Positions 6,802-15,549 of a DNA stretch of 64,000 nt are shown here, piece by piece. Each line of letters opens with the position of its first letter. Positions within the stretch are counted from its first letter, which is position 1. The position numbers and the translations under genes are program-made. The notes under the pieces are model-generated. The model worked only from the letters and a program-made list of their open reading frames with translations. It was not told the DNA's origin and searched no databases. This stretch comes from Cellulomonas fulva (GTDB lineage: Bacteria; Actinomycetota; Actinomycetes; Actinomycetales; Cellulomonadaceae). The stretch spans positions 1,364,001 through 1,428,000 of the forward strand of contig NZ_JAHBOH010000001.1 in assembly GCF_018531375.1 (NCBI RefSeq). The letters are read 5' to 3'.

Positions 6802-9800
6802 GTGGACGCAGCCACCGTCGCGCGGAGCGACGCGGAGCTGATCTCCGCCGTGCGCGCGGGCGACGTCGCCGCCTTCACCGAGCTGTACGAGCGGCACGCC
6901 GCCGCCGCGACCGCGGTCGCCCGCCGGTACACCGACGACGCGGCGGACGCCGACGACGTGACCGCCGACGCCTTCACCGCGGTGCTCGGCGCCCTGCAGC
7001 GCGGCAACGGCCCCGACGAGGCGTTCCGCGCCTACCTGTTCACCGTGGTCCGGCGCACCGCGACGACGCGGCGCGAGGGGCTCCGCAAGGTCCGCCCGAC
7101 GGACGACCTGGCGACCCTCGAGGCCGGGACCGCGCTCGCCGGGACCGCGGAGGAGCCCGCGCTCGCCGGGTTCGAGCGGGGCGTGGTCGCGCGGGCCTTC
7201 CACTCGCTGCCCGAGCGCTGGCAGGCGGTGCTGTGGCACACCGAGGTCGAGGGGCTGCCGCCCGCCGAGATCGCACCGCTGCTCGGGCTGACCGCGAACG
7301 GCGTCGCCGCGCTCGCGTACCGCGCGCGCGAGGGGCTGCGCCAGGCCTACCTCCAGCAGCACCTGAACGACCCGCTGGACCCCGGGTGCCAGGCGGTCGC
7401 GTCCTCGCTGGGCGCGTACGTGCGCGGCGGCCTGGGCGCGCGGGAGAACCGCAAGGTCGAGGCGCACCTCGAGGAGTGCGGCGAGTGCCGCGCGCTGGTG
7501 CTCGAGCTCGGCGACGTGAACCACGGCATGCGGGCGGTCATCGCGCCGCTGGTGCTCGGCCTCGTCGGGCTCGGGGCGATCGCGAAGCTGCTTCCGCTCG
7601 CGGGCGCCGCGGGAGCCGCCGGTGCCGCGGGTGCGGCGGCCGGGGGCGCCGGCGCCTCGGGCGGCGGCACGGGCAGCGGCTCAGGTAGCGGGGCCGGCGG
7701 CGGTGCGGCGAGCGGGGGCACGGCCGGTGCAGGTGCCGCCGGTGCCGCGGGGACCGGGACGACGGTCGGGACGGCTGTCGGCGCGGCCGGGGGAGCCGGG
7801 TCGGGCGTGGCCTCGGCGGGCGGCGTCGCCGCGTTCCTCGCGAGCATCCCCGCCGCCGCGGTGGCCGCAGCCGCGGGCGTGATCGTCGTCGCGGCGGTCG
7901 CCGTCGCCGTCGCGCTCGGCCTGACGAGCCCGGGCCAGGACCCCGAGGCGGACCCGGTGCCGTTCAGCACCACGACCGACGACGCCGGCCCGTCCTCGGC
8001 GCCCACCGACGGGAGCGGCCCGACGCCGTCCGCGCCCGGCACGGCCGACCCGACGAGCACCCCGATCGGTGTCCCGACGGACGACGCGAACGGTCCGGTG
8101 GGCGTGGGCGACCCGGACGGCGCGCCCACGGACGACCCCACCGACGCCCCGAGCGGCTCGCCCACGGACGCCCCGACCGGCGGGCCCACCGGTGAACCGA
8201 CCCCCGAGCCCACGACCGACCCGACCACCGAGCCGACGACCGAGCCCACCACCGAACCCACGACCGAGCCGACGACCCAGCCCACCGCTGAGCCGACGAG
8301 CGAGCCCACCACTGAGCCGACGACCGAGCCGACGCCGCCGCCGGCCGATCCCGACGTCGTCGTCGACGTGCCGCCGGACGGACTGGTGCTGGCGGGCGGC
8401 GCGGCGGGCCAGGAGCTCTCTCTCGCGCTGCGCAACGAGGGCGACCTCGCGGCGGTCGACCTGGTGGCGGAGCTCGCGGTGCCCGAGGGGGTGTCGATCG
8501 ACGCGCAGAGCGTCGCGGTCGAGCTCGAGGCGGCCCCGCTCTTCGCCCCCGCGCGCATCGCGCCGCGGACGCCCATGAGCCCCGGCGCGGGTGCGGGTGG
8601 GCGATCCGACACGGGCACGAACGCGGGAACAGGCGCGGGAACAGAGGCGGGAACAGAGCCGGACGCTGCCGCGGGCACGTTGTGGCAGCCCCGATGGACC
8701 CTGCCGCCGCGCGCGCAGGCGGCGGCCGGCGACTGGTCCTGCGCGGTGCCGGACGCGCGCCACGCGCGGTGCCTGCTCGACCGCCTGCCCGGCGGCGCGA
8801 CGGCGCGGCTGTCGGTCAGCGTGAGCGTCGACGAGTCGTTCGCCGACGAGGCCGCGGACGTGCGCCTCACGGTGCACGGCGACGAGGTGGTCTACGAGCC
8901 GCCGCCCATCCACGTCGGCGTGACGCCGTCGCCCGCACGGCTCGCGCTCGACCGCGACCAGCCCGGCCTCGACCTGGTCGCGGGGCGCGAGCGCACCGCG
9001 ACGTTCCTGCTCCGCAACGCGGGCCGGTCCGCCGCGCCGGAGATGACCGCGGCGCTGACCCTGCCGCCCGGCGTGCGCTGGACGGGCACCCAGGCGGCCC
9101 CGTGGACGTGCCGGACCGGCGAGGGCGCGCTGGTGTGCGTCACGGGTCGCGTCGAGGCCGGCGCGCCCGTGCCGCTGACGGTCGGGCTCGCCGCAGTCGC
9201 TGGGCTCTCGGGTCGCGTGGACATCGGCACGTCGCTCGCCCCGAGCCGTGCGCCCTACTCGTCGAGCCCCGACGTCGCCGCGCGCGTCTGGCAGCCGGCC
9301 ACGCTCGTCGTGACCGGCGCGGCGCGGCTCGACGTCGCCGGCGGCAGGACGTCCTCGCTCGCCCTCGACGTCGCCAACACCGGGGAGCTCGACGCCGCGC
9401 GCGCGGTGGTCACGGCGCGCCTCCCGGTCGGGCTGCACCTGGCGCCGGCGGCCACCGCGGGCGACTGGGAGTGCACCGAGGCTGAGGACGGCGCGGTCAC
9501 CTGCGTCGGGCCGGCCCTCGCCGCCGGCGCGAGCAGCGGCCTCGCGCTGAGCGTGCGGGCGGAGCCGGGCGTCGTCGGACCGGCCGGCGGCGTCGTCGTC
9601 GAGGCGACGGCGCCGGACGCGGACCCCGGCACGCTGCAGGTGCCCGTCCTGGGCGCCGCCCCGGTGCTCACGGTCGACCAGGCGGCGGTCGGGCTCCAGG
9701 CGGACGACACCGGTGAGGTGGTCTTCTCCGTGGGCGTGACGGGCGGCGAGGAGTCGGCGGACGCCGCGGAGGTCGCCGCGCGCGTGGACCTGCCCGAGAA

Positions 9801-10968
9801 CCTCGTGGTCGGCACCCTCCCCGACGGCTGCGCGGCCGACGGCGCCGACGTGGTGTGCCGGTGGGACCGGCTCGACGTGGGCGCGGCCGCGGAGGTGCTG
9901 CTGCCGGTGCGGTCGCGGTGGAGCGCGACGTCGCTCGTGACGATCACGGCCACGGCGGCCGGGGCCGACGAGGTGGTCGCGCGGACGCGGGTGCCCGCGC
10001 GGTCCGGCGACCTCGCGCAGCGGTTCGAGACGGCGACCGGCGGCTGGGACGTCACCGAGGCGGGTGCGCCGGTGCTGTCGTGCGACCCCCGGCTCGCAGC
10101 CTGCGTCCGCGCGCTGCGGGGCGAGGCGGACAACAACAGCCAGGCCATGCTCCCGCTGGACGAGGCGCCGCCCGCCGCAGGGACGCCGCGCGCGAAGGTC
10201 GCGGTCTCGTCGAGCACCACGGTCATGGTGCCGCAGGGCCGGGAGATCGCGTTCGCGGGGCTGTACTGGTCGGCGGTGCGGGGCCCGGCGGACACGTGGA
10301 GCGCCGGGCTGGACGGTGCGCTGCTGCGCGGGCCGGGCGGCGGGTACGTCGCGGTCACGGGCGAGCACACCGAGCGCGCCGACGCGAGCGGGCGCCGGTA
10401 CTACACGGCGTTCGCCGACGTGACCGAGCGGGTCCGGGCGCAGGGCGCGGGCACCTGGTCCGTCGCGGACGTGGCGGTGAGCGCCGGTCGCACGGACAAG
10501 GACCCCACCTACTACGGCGGCTGGTCGCTCGTCGTCGTCTACTCCGCTCCCGGTGACGCGCGCGTGTCGGTCTACGACGGCGGGCTGTGGGTCGGCACCG
10601 CGTCGCCGCCCCCGGCGTTCCGGTTCGCCGCGCCCGCGGGCTCCCGGGCGCGGCTGGGCGTCGTCGGCTGGGAGGGCGACCGCGGGCTCTCGGGCGACCA
10701 GCTGCGCCTCGGCGGGCTGTGCCGCGCCGGGACCACCGCGCTCACACCGCTGCGCGCGGACGGCTCCGCGGGCTCGTCGGGCAACGCGTTCGACTCCTCG
10801 GCGAGCGGCTGGCGCACGTCGTCGTCGCTCGGCGTGGACGCCAAGGGCTTCCTCCCGACGAGCCTGCCGTGCGACGTCAACGAGCTCACCCCGAGCACCA
10901 CGGGCGACCAGTACATGGTCGGCGCGATCACGCTGCGCGCCGAGACGGCTCCCGCGACGGCCGGCTGA
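6802..10968 (+). CDS. ECF-type sigma factor fused to anti-sigma zinc finger, membrane region and extracellular DUF11-like domains
   Basis: A 1388-residue fusion. Residues 5-85 are sigma region 2 (AFTELYERHAAAATAVARRY, ADDVTADAF); about 130-185 are region 4 (SLPERWQAVLWHTEVEGL, PPAEIAPLLGLT). A zinc-finger anti-sigma-like module follows (HLEECGECRALV, about 225). Hydrophobic segments lie at 241-263 and 345-375, separated by a Gly/Ala tract. A Thr/Pro stalk of repeated TEPT units (466-514) leads to several DUF11-like beta domains with W-x-C...C pairs, then an ending domain (1073-1388) containing YYGGWSLVVVYSAPGD. The cysteine pairs imply an outside location. GTG 6802 opens just before the sigma domain. 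Membrane-tethered ECF factors with long extensions are known in some ECF groups; the exact group is unassigned. Confidence 0.88.
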   Translation: MDAATVARSDAELISAVRAGDVAAFTELYERHAAAATAVARRYTDDAADADDVTADAFTAVLGALQRGNGPDEAFRAYLFTVVRRTATTRREGLRKVRPTDDLATLEAGTALAGTAEEPALAGFERGVVARAFHSLPERWQAVLWHTEVEGLPPAEIAPLLGLTANGVAALAYRAREGLRQAYLQQHLNDPLDPGCQAVASSLGAYVRGGLGARENRKVEAHLEECGECRALVLELGDVNHGMRAVIAPLVLGLVGLGAIAKLLPLAGAAGAAGAAGAAAGGAGASGGGTGSGSGSGAGGGAASGGTAGAGAAGAAGTGTTVGTAVGAAGGAGSGVASAGGVAAFLASIPAAAVAAAAGVIVVAAVAVAVALGLTSPGQDPEADPVPFSTTTDDAGPSSAPTDGSGPTPSAPGTADPTSTPIGVPTDDANGPVGVGDPDGAPTDDPTDAPSGSPTDAPTGGPTGEPTPEPTTDPTTEPTTEPTTEPTTEPTTQPTAEPTSEPTTEPTTEPTPPPADPDVVVDVPPDGLVLAGGAAGQELSLALRNEGDLAAVDLVAELAVPEGVSIDAQSVAVELEAAPLFAPARIAPRTPMSPGAGAGGRSDTGTNAGTGAGTEAGTEPDAAAGTLWQPRWTLPPRAQAAAGDWSCAVPDARHARCLLDRLPGGATARLSVSVSVDESFADEAADVRLTVHGDEVVYEPPPIHVGVTPSPARLALDRDQPGLDLVAGRERTATFLLRNAGRSAAPEMTAALTLPPGVRWTGTQAAPWTCRTGEGALVCVTGRVEAGAPVPLTVGLAAVAGLSGRVDIGTSLAPSRAPYSSSPDVAARVWQPATLVVTGAARLDVAGGRTSSLALDVANTGELDAARAVVTARLPVGLHLAPAATAGDWECTEAEDGAVTCVGPALAAGASSGLALSVRAEPGVVGPAGGVVVEATAPDADPGTLQVPVLGAAPVLTVDQAAVGLQADDTGEVVFSVGVTGGEESADAAEVAARVDLPENLVVGTLPDGCAADGADVVCRWDRLDVGAAAEVLLPVRSRWSATSLVTITATAAGADEVVARTRVPARSGDLAQRFETATGGWDVTEAGAPVLSCDPRLAACVRALRGEADNNSQAMLPLDEAPPAAGTPRAKVAVSSSTTVMVPQGREIAFAGLYWSAVRGPADTWSAGLDGALLRGPGGGYVAVTGEHTERADASGRRYYTAFADVTERVRAQGAGTWSVADVAVSAGRTDKDPTYYGGWSLVVVYSAPGDARVSVYDGGLWVGTASPPPAFRFAAPAGSRARLGVVGWEGDRGLSGDQLRLGGLCRAGTTALTPLRADGSAGSSGNAFDSSASGWRTSSSLGVDAKGFLPTSLPCDVNELTPSTTGDQYMVGAITLRAETAPATAG

Positions 10969-10984
10969 CGGTCCCGGGCGTCAG
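10965..10984. terminator. Small inverted repeat at convergent stop codons
   Basis: CTGACG (10965-10970) and CGTCAG (10979-10984) pair around an 8-nt GC-rich loop and overlap the stop codons of both the sigma fusion and the convergent SDR gene. There is no T tract, so it is at best a weak bidirectional terminator. Confidence 0.35.
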
Positions 10985-11670
10985 TCCGCGGGCTCGAGCA
11001 CCGCGGCGACGGCGGCCGCGACCGGCACGGCACCCGACGTGAGCTCGAGCGTGAGCCCGGCGGTGGCCGGCTCCTGGAGCAGCGCGAGCAGCACGTCGGC
11101 GACGTCGGCACGGGGCACGTCGGTCTCCGCGTGCTCGTCGGCCTCGCGCGACAGCGGGCGGATCTCGAGCCGCACCGCGCCGGTCGCCGGCTCGTCCGTG
11201 AGCCGGCCCGGGCGGAGCACCGTCCAGTCGAGCGGCCGCTGGCGCAGGTCCTCCTCGCTGGCGGCCTTGGCCCGCAGGTAGGCCGCGAAGACGTCGTCGG
11301 TGCCGTCCGCGGGCTCGTCGTCGACGCCCATCGCGGAGACCAGCACGTAGCGCCGGACGCCGGCGGACTCCGCCGCGTCCGCGAGGAGCTGCGCGGCGCC
11401 CCGGTCGACCGTGTCCTTGCGGGCGAGGCCGGAGCCCGGCCCGGCGCCCGCGGCGAACACCACCGCGTCCGCGCCCGTGATCGCGTCCGCGACGTCCTGG
11501 ACGTTGCAGCGCTCGAGGTCGAGCACGGTGGGCTCGGCACCGTCGCGCGTCACGTCGTCGACCTGGTCGAGCGAGCGGATCAGCGCGACCGGGACGTCCC
11601 CGCGCGCCGCGAGCGCGCGCGTGAGGTGACGCGCGACCTTGCCGTGTCCGCCAGCCACCGCGATCCGCAT
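10981..11670 (-). CDS. NAD(P)-binding SDR-type protein (atypical epimerase/reductase)
   Basis: Rossmann-fold protein of 229 residues. It begins MRIAVAGGHGKVARHLTRAL, the glycine-rich dinucleotide-binding loop of the NmrA/atypical SDR group. AVVFAAGAGPGSG, RYVLVSAMGVDD and LDWTVLRPGRLTDEPATG are the usual middle and substrate-side segments. A classical Tyr-x3-Lys is not obvious, which is usual in this group. The substrate is unknown. ATG 11670 was chosen because it begins the Rossmann strand directly. The gene lies between the sigma fusion and upp and reads with upp on the minus strand; the 57-bp gap leaves co-transcription open. Confidence 0.8.
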   Translation of the reverse strand: MRIAVAGGHGKVARHLTRALAARGDVPVALIRSLDQVDDVTRDGAEPTVLDLERCNVQDVADAITGADAVVFAAGAGPGSGLARKDTVDRGAAQLLADAAESAGVRRYVLVSAMGVDDEPADGTDDVFAAYLRAKAASEEDLRQRPLDWTVLRPGRLTDEPATGAVRLEIRPLSREADEHAETDVPRADVADVLLALLQEPATAGLTLELTSGAVPVAAAVAAVLEPAD

Positions 11671-11727
11671 GGCGCCCACGGTAGGCACGGGCCGCCGGTC
11701 CGGCGACCGCTCGCGCGTCCGCGCAGG

Positions 11728-12363
11728 TCAGACCACGCCGTAGAGGCGGTCGCCCGCGTCGCCCAGGCCGGGGACGATGTACGCCCGCTCGTCCAGGCGC
11801 TCGTCGACGGCCGCGACCACGACCTGCACGTCCGCGCGGTCGCCGACGAACTCCTCGACCACGCGCAGGCCCTCGGGCGCCGCGAGCAGGCAGACCGCCG
11901 TGACGTCGTGCGCTCCGCGCTGGAGCAGGTAGTCGATCGCCGCCACCAGCGTGCCGCCGGTCGCGAGCATCGGGTCCAGCAGGAAGCACTGCCGGCCGGA
12001 GAGGTCCTCGGGGAGCCGGTTGGCGTAGGTGATCGCCTCGAGCGTCTCCTCGTCGCGCTGCATCCCCAGGAAGCCGACCTCCGCGGACGGCAGCAGGCGC
12101 GTCATCCCGTCGAGCATGCCCAGGCCGGCGCGCAGGATCGGCACGACGAGCGGGCGCGGCTGGGCCAGCTTGGTGCCGGTGGTCACCGCGACCGGGGTCG
12201 TGATCTCGACCTCGCGGGTCCGGACGTCACGCGTCGCCTCGTACGCCAGGAGCGTGACGAGCTCGTCCACCAGGAGCCGGAACGTGGCCGACGGCGTGGC
12301 GGCGTCCCGCAGGACCGTGAGCTTGTGGGCGACGAGCGGGTGGTCCGCAACATGCAGGCGCAT
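11728..12363 (-). CDS. upp: Uracil phosphoribosyltransferase
   Basis: Pyrimidine salvage enzyme that makes UMP from uracil and PRPP. The 211 residues show the complete family pattern: [13 protein letters not shown] at the N-terminus, [13 protein letters not shown], the PRPP loop [19 protein letters not shown], and the uracil-binding end [21 protein letters not shown]. Length is normal. It is divergent from tadA, a common arrangement in Actinobacteria. A uracil permease of the NCS2 family is encoded elsewhere in the window (50.8 kb) and could supply its substrate. Confidence 0.96.
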   Translation of the reverse strand: MRLHVADHPLVAHKLTVLRDAATPSATFRLLVDELVTLLAYEATRDVRTREVEITTPVAVTTGTKLAQPRPLVVPILRAGLGMLDGMTRLLPSAEVGFLGMQRDEETLEAITYANRLPEDLSGRQCFLLDPMLATGGTLVAAIDYLLQRGAHDVTAVCLLAAPEGLRVVEEFVGDRADVQVVVAAVDERLDERAYIVPGLGDAGDRLYGVV

Positions 12364-12478
12364 GTTCGCAGGCTACCCGCCGCGCGGCCCGCCGGACGGG
12401 CACGAGGTCCGCCCCCGTGCCGTGACGTCGCGCCGGAGCGGAGGGTGGCGCGGCGCGGGTGGTGCGGGGTGGGGGATT

Positions 12479-12970
12479 ATGGCGCGCATGGCGTCGCGTC
12501 GGGTCCCCGTGGGTGAGCGGGAGCTGTGGGCGATGGGCGCGGCGCTCGACGAGGCGCGCGCGGCGCTGGCGACCGGCGACGTGCCGGTCGGCGCGGTCGT
12601 CCTGGGGCCCGAGGGCACGCTCGTCGGACGCGGGCGGAACGTGCGCGAGGCGGACGGCGACCCGACGGGGCACGCCGAGGTGCGCGCGCTGCGCGAGGCC
12701 GCCGAGCGGCTGGGGCGGTGGCGGCTCGACGACTGCACGCTGGTCGTGACGCTCGAGCCGTGCCTGATGTGCGCGGGCGCGACCGTCCTGGCGCGCGTGC
12801 CGCGGCTGGTGCTGGGCGCGTGGGACCCGAAGGCGGGCGCGTGCGGGTCGCAGTGGGACGTGGTCCGGGACCGGCGCGTGAACCACCGCGTCGAGGTGCT
12901 CGGCGGCGTGCGCGAGGAGGAGTGCGGCGCGGTGCTGCGCGAGTTCTTCGCGGACCACCGCGAGGCGTAG
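12479..12970 (+). CDS. tadA: tRNA-specific adenosine deaminase
   Basis: Zinc-dependent deaminase that converts wobble adenosine to inosine in tRNA-Arg(ACG). The 163 residues contain GDVPVGAVVL, the catalytic HAE in TGHAEVRALREAA, and the zinc-binding PCxxC in LEPCLMCAGATVLARV, followed by the family's FGAxDPKAGA-like LGAWDPKAGACGS. ATG 12479 or ATG 12488 may be used; both lie after a G-rich stretch. The pair upp/tadA is divergent. The GC-rich gap between them has no clear promoter. Confidence 0.93.
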   Translation: MARMASRRVPVGERELWAMGAALDEARAALATGDVPVGAVVLGPEGTLVGRGRNVREADGDPTGHAEVRALREAAERLGRWRLDDCTLVVTLEPCLMCAGATVLARVPRLVLGAWDPKAGACGSQWDVVRDRRVNHRVEVLGGVREEECGAVLREFFADHREA

Positions 12971-12993
12971 CTCAGGGCAGCGCGAGGCGTAGC

Positions 12994-13959
12994 TCAAGGC
13001 AGGAGGACGGCGAGCCCGGTGCGGCACTCGTCGAGGAAGTGCTGGTACAGGTCGGGCCGGCGGTCCAGGGCCCACCGCGGGACGTCGAGCAGCTGCAGCA
13101 CGGCGAGCTGCACCAGGACGCGCTCGGTGGCGCGGTCCAGCGGCGCGCCGGCAGCCGCAGCGGCCTCGGCCAGGTCCGCCTCCGCGACCTCGCGCCGGAC
13201 GCGCGCGAGGACCAGGACGTGGCGCAGGTCCGTCCACGGGCTCGGCCCGGTCGACGCGTTGCCCCAGTCCAGCAGCACGGGCGGGCCGCCCGCGGCGGGT
13301 GCGACGAGGTGGCGCGGCGCCAGGTCGCCGTGCGTGAGCCCGTAGGTCAGCCGCGTCGTCGCGAGCTCGTCGACGAGGGCGCGCAGCCCGGCCTGCTGGT
13401 GCGCGGCGTACGCGCCGTCCCGCAGGAGCGGGTCGTCGTCGGTCAGCGCCTGCCGGTTGTGTGCGACGTGCTGCGCCCAGGCGCGCGGGACGTCCCGGCC
13501 GAACCGCGTGAACAGGCCGTCCGGTGCGTCGTCGAGCGCCACGTCGGCCAGGCGGCGCGCGTACTCGCCCAGCGCCGACCACGGCCGCGCGACGGGTCCG
13601 CCGTCGTCCGGTGCGTGCTCGTGCACCATGACGGCGCGGTCCCCGACGAGCCCGACGTGCACGACACGGGGTGCCGGGACGCCGGCCCGCGCCGCCGCGG
13701 TCGCGGCCCATGACTCCTCGGCGAACTGCGCGGGCCACCGGTCGCCGAGCGGCGAGCGGACGACCCAGTCGAACCGCGTGCCGTCCGTCTGCACGCCGCG
13801 GACCCGCAGGACCCGGTTCATCGCACCCCCGCCCAGCACCGCGACCGAGCCGACCGCGCAGCCCAGCGGCTCGATTACGGCCCGCGCGAGCGTCACGTCG
13901 GCCGCGGTCACCTCGTCGGACCGCACCTCGTCGGGCTGCTGTTCGTCGGGCGCGGTCAC
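12994..13959 (-). CDS. APH-family phosphotransferase
   Basis: Second kinase-fold phosphotransferase of the window, 321 residues. The N-lobe shows VAVLGGGAMNRVLRV and FDWVVRSPLG; the catalytic loop is LTYGLTHGDLAPRHLV (Asp of HGD) and the metal-binding Asp is in PVLLDWGNASTG. The C-terminal half is helical with WTDLRHVLVLARVRRE. Substrate unknown. The GTG start at 13959 overlaps the stop of the upstream sirtuin gene as GTGA, so the two are translationally coupled. The Asn usually seen after HGDL is replaced by His (HGDLAPRHL), which is unusual for an active kinase. Confidence 0.8.
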   Translation of the reverse strand: MTAPDEQQPDEVRSDEVTAADVTLARAVIEPLGCAVGSVAVLGGGAMNRVLRVRGVQTDGTRFDWVVRSPLGDRWPAQFAEESWAATAAARAGVPAPRVVHVGLVGDRAVMVHEHAPDDGGPVARPWSALGEYARRLADVALDDAPDGLFTRFGRDVPRAWAQHVAHNRQALTDDDPLLRDGAYAAHQQAGLRALVDELATTRLTYGLTHGDLAPRHLVAPAAGGPPVLLDWGNASTGPSPWTDLRHVLVLARVRREVAEADLAEAAAAAGAPLDRATERVLVQLAVLQLLDVPRWALDRRPDLYQHFLDECRTGLAVLLP

Positions 13960-14831
13960 GCGGGGTGCGGCAGGTCGGGGAGGGACTCGGCGAGCGCGGT
14001 GAGGGTCGGCGACGTCCCGGCGTCGAGCGTCAGGGTGGCGTGCCTGTCGCCGCGCGTCGCCCCGCGGTTGACGATCACGACAGGCTTGCCGGTCTGCGCG
14101 GCGTGCCGCACGAAGCGGAGCCCGGACTGCACCGTGAGCGACGAGCCGGCGACCAGCAGCGCGTCGCCGGCGTCGACCATCGCGTACGCCCGCTCCACAC
14201 GCTCGCGCGGCACGGTCTCCCCGAAGTACACGATGTCCGGCTTGAGCATCCCGCCGCACACGTCGCAGTCGGCGACGACGAAGTGGCTGGTCCGCTCGAT
14301 CACCGCGTCCGCGTCCGGCGCGATCTCCACGTCCCCGACCGTCCCGACCGACTCGACGAAGCCGGGGTTGAGCGCGTCCAGCCGGTCCGCGAGGTCGGCG
14401 CGCGGCACCACCGTGCCGCAGCTGAGGCAGACCACGCGGTCGTACCGCCCGTGCAGGTCGATGACGTGGTGCGAGCCCGCGGCCTCGTGCAGCAGGTCGA
14501 CGTTCTGCGTGATGAGGCCCCCGACGACCCCGCGGTGCTCGAGCGCCGCGAGCGCCCGGTGGCCGGCGTTGGGCAGCGTGCGGTGCACGTGCCGCCAGCC
14601 GACGTGGTTGCGGGCCCAGTAGTGGCGCCGGAACGCCGCGTCACCGACGAACTGCTGGAACGTCATCGGCGTGCGCGGCGGCGAGTCCGGGCCCCGGTAG
14701 TCGGGGATGCCGGAGTCCGTCGAGACGCCCGCACCGGTCAGCACCGCAAGCCGGTGCCCGGCCAGCAGGGCGACCACGTCCGCCAGCGTCCCGGCGGTCA
14801 GGGGTGCGGCGGTCGGTGCGGCGTCGCTCAC
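13956..14831 (-). CDS. NAD-dependent protein deacylase of the Sir2 family
   Basis: Sirtuin of 291 residues that removes acyl groups from lysine using NAD. Visible motifs are VLTGAGVSTDSGIPDYRG (NAD-binding), LITQNVDLLHEAAG, the catalytic His in VIDLHGRYDRVVC, and two zinc cysteine pairs CLSC and CDVC. LVAGSSLTVQSG and VIVNRGATRGD complete the Rossmann part. The sequence style is that of class II (SIRT4-like) sirtuins common in Actinobacteria. It heads a two-gene unit with the APH-like gene, sharing a 4-bp overlap. Confidence 0.93.
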   Translation of the reverse strand: MSDAAPTAAPLTAGTLADVVALLAGHRLAVLTGAGVSTDSGIPDYRGPDSPPRTPMTFQQFVGDAAFRRHYWARNHVGWRHVHRTLPNAGHRALAALEHRGVVGGLITQNVDLLHEAAGSHHVIDLHGRYDRVVCLSCGTVVPRADLADRLDALNPGFVESVGTVGDVEIAPDADAVIERTSHFVVADCDVCGGMLKPDIVYFGETVPRERVERAYAMVDAGDALLVAGSSLTVQSGLRFVRHAAQTGKPVVIVNRGATRGDRHATLTLDAGTSPTLTALAESLPDLPHPA

Positions 14832-14920
14832 CTGTCCACGGTACGTCCGGCCCGGTCGCGAGGTGCGTCCGCGGCCCGGATTCGGAGCACGGCCCCCGAG
14901 CGGGTACCCTTCTGCACCGA

Positions 14921-15010
14921 GGTAGCGTGTCCGAGCGGCCTAAGGAGCACGCCTCGAAAGCGTGTGTGGGTGAAAGTCCACCGTGGGTTCAAATCCCACC
15001 GCTACCGCCA
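14921..15010 (+). tRNA. tRNA-Ser (anticodon CGA)
   Basis: The acceptor arms GGTAGCG (14921-14927) and CGCTACC (15000-15006) pair perfectly; G then encoded CCA ends the gene at 15010. The anticodon stem CACGC/GCGTG encloses CTCGAAA with anticodon CGA at 14955-14957. A long variable arm (GGGTGAAAGTCC region) marks a class II serine tRNA. The T-arm is GTGGG TTCAAAT CCCAC. Its 3' end is partly copied at 17084-17100, which suggests past use as an integration site. Confidence 0.97.
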
Positions 15011-15046
15011 AGGGGTACTGACAACACTCAGTGCCTTGAAGTGACA

Positions 15047-15089
15047 GAACCCCTCGCGGGGGCCCGGACGGGCGTCCTGCGGGGGGTTC
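15047..15089 (+). terminator. Possible terminator downstream of tRNA-Ser
   Basis: GAACCCC (15047-15053) pairs with GGGGTTC (15083-15089), with an inner CCCC-TCGC-GGGG hairpin in the loop. It lies 37 bp after the tRNA. There is no clear T run, so termination is plausible but unproven. Confidence 0.4.
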
Positions 15090-15371
15090 CGTCGTCCCTC
15101 GGGTGCTCGATCGGGCCGTTGCGGTTCGTCCGTGCGGGCTTTCGCGCACCGCAGCGGCACACGGCGGTGCACGGGCGCGACAACTGGCCCATCGGCCTCG
15201 AGCCGTGGGCTACCGAAGGGTGCTGGCGTTGACGCCGGTCAGACTGCGGGGGCGGGCTCAGCGACGCGGGTGGTTCGTCGTCGAGGGGACCTCCGTACCC
15301 CGCCATGGCGCGATAGCGCGAGCAGGAGGTCGTCGGTCTGGTAACCAGGGCCCCGGTCCACTTGCGAGGCT
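15090..15371. other. No gene seen; decayed sequence between the tRNA and the first transposase scrap
   Basis: No reading frame here has both a ribosome site and recognisable content. Composition is a little less GC-rich than the flanks. The stretch belongs to the 2.1-kb interval between tRNA-Ser and the copy of its 3' end, and is best read as eroded remains of an integrated element. Confidence 0.5.
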
Positions 15372-15530
15372 GACGAGGCGGATCCAGCCCCGCTGAACAC
15401 GTTCACCGTCGCGTGCCTTCAGGTTGCCGAAGATCCCCTCGAAGGCCTTGCGGCGGCAGTGGTCTGCGATCCAGGCGTCGGAGCCCCAGCGGTGCCTGAC
15501 GCAGGCGCGGCCGCCGTGCTCAGCTGCTAC
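15372..15530 (-). pseudogene. Transposase-like C-terminal scrap
   Basis: About 53 codons on the minus strand read like the conserved end of a DDE transposase: HRWGSDAWIADHCRRKAFEG, then IFGNLKARDGERVQRGWIRL. The RRKxFEGxFGxLK pattern recalls transposase tails I have seen in Actinobacteria, but I cannot name the IS family. No start, no catalytic triad and no terminal inverted repeats are visible, so this is a fragment. Confidence 0.45.
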
Positions 15531-15549
15531 GGATGCCTGGGTTGGGTGG

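Noticed and set aside
8200..8345. DNA tandem repeats (ACCGAGCCGACG-like units)
   Set aside because: They are explained by the TEPT-repeat stalk coded in the sigma fusion and are not an independent element.
14804..15232. An open frame running through tRNA-Ser
   Set aside because: It crosses the tRNA gene and has no ribosome site or domain, so it is a chance frame.
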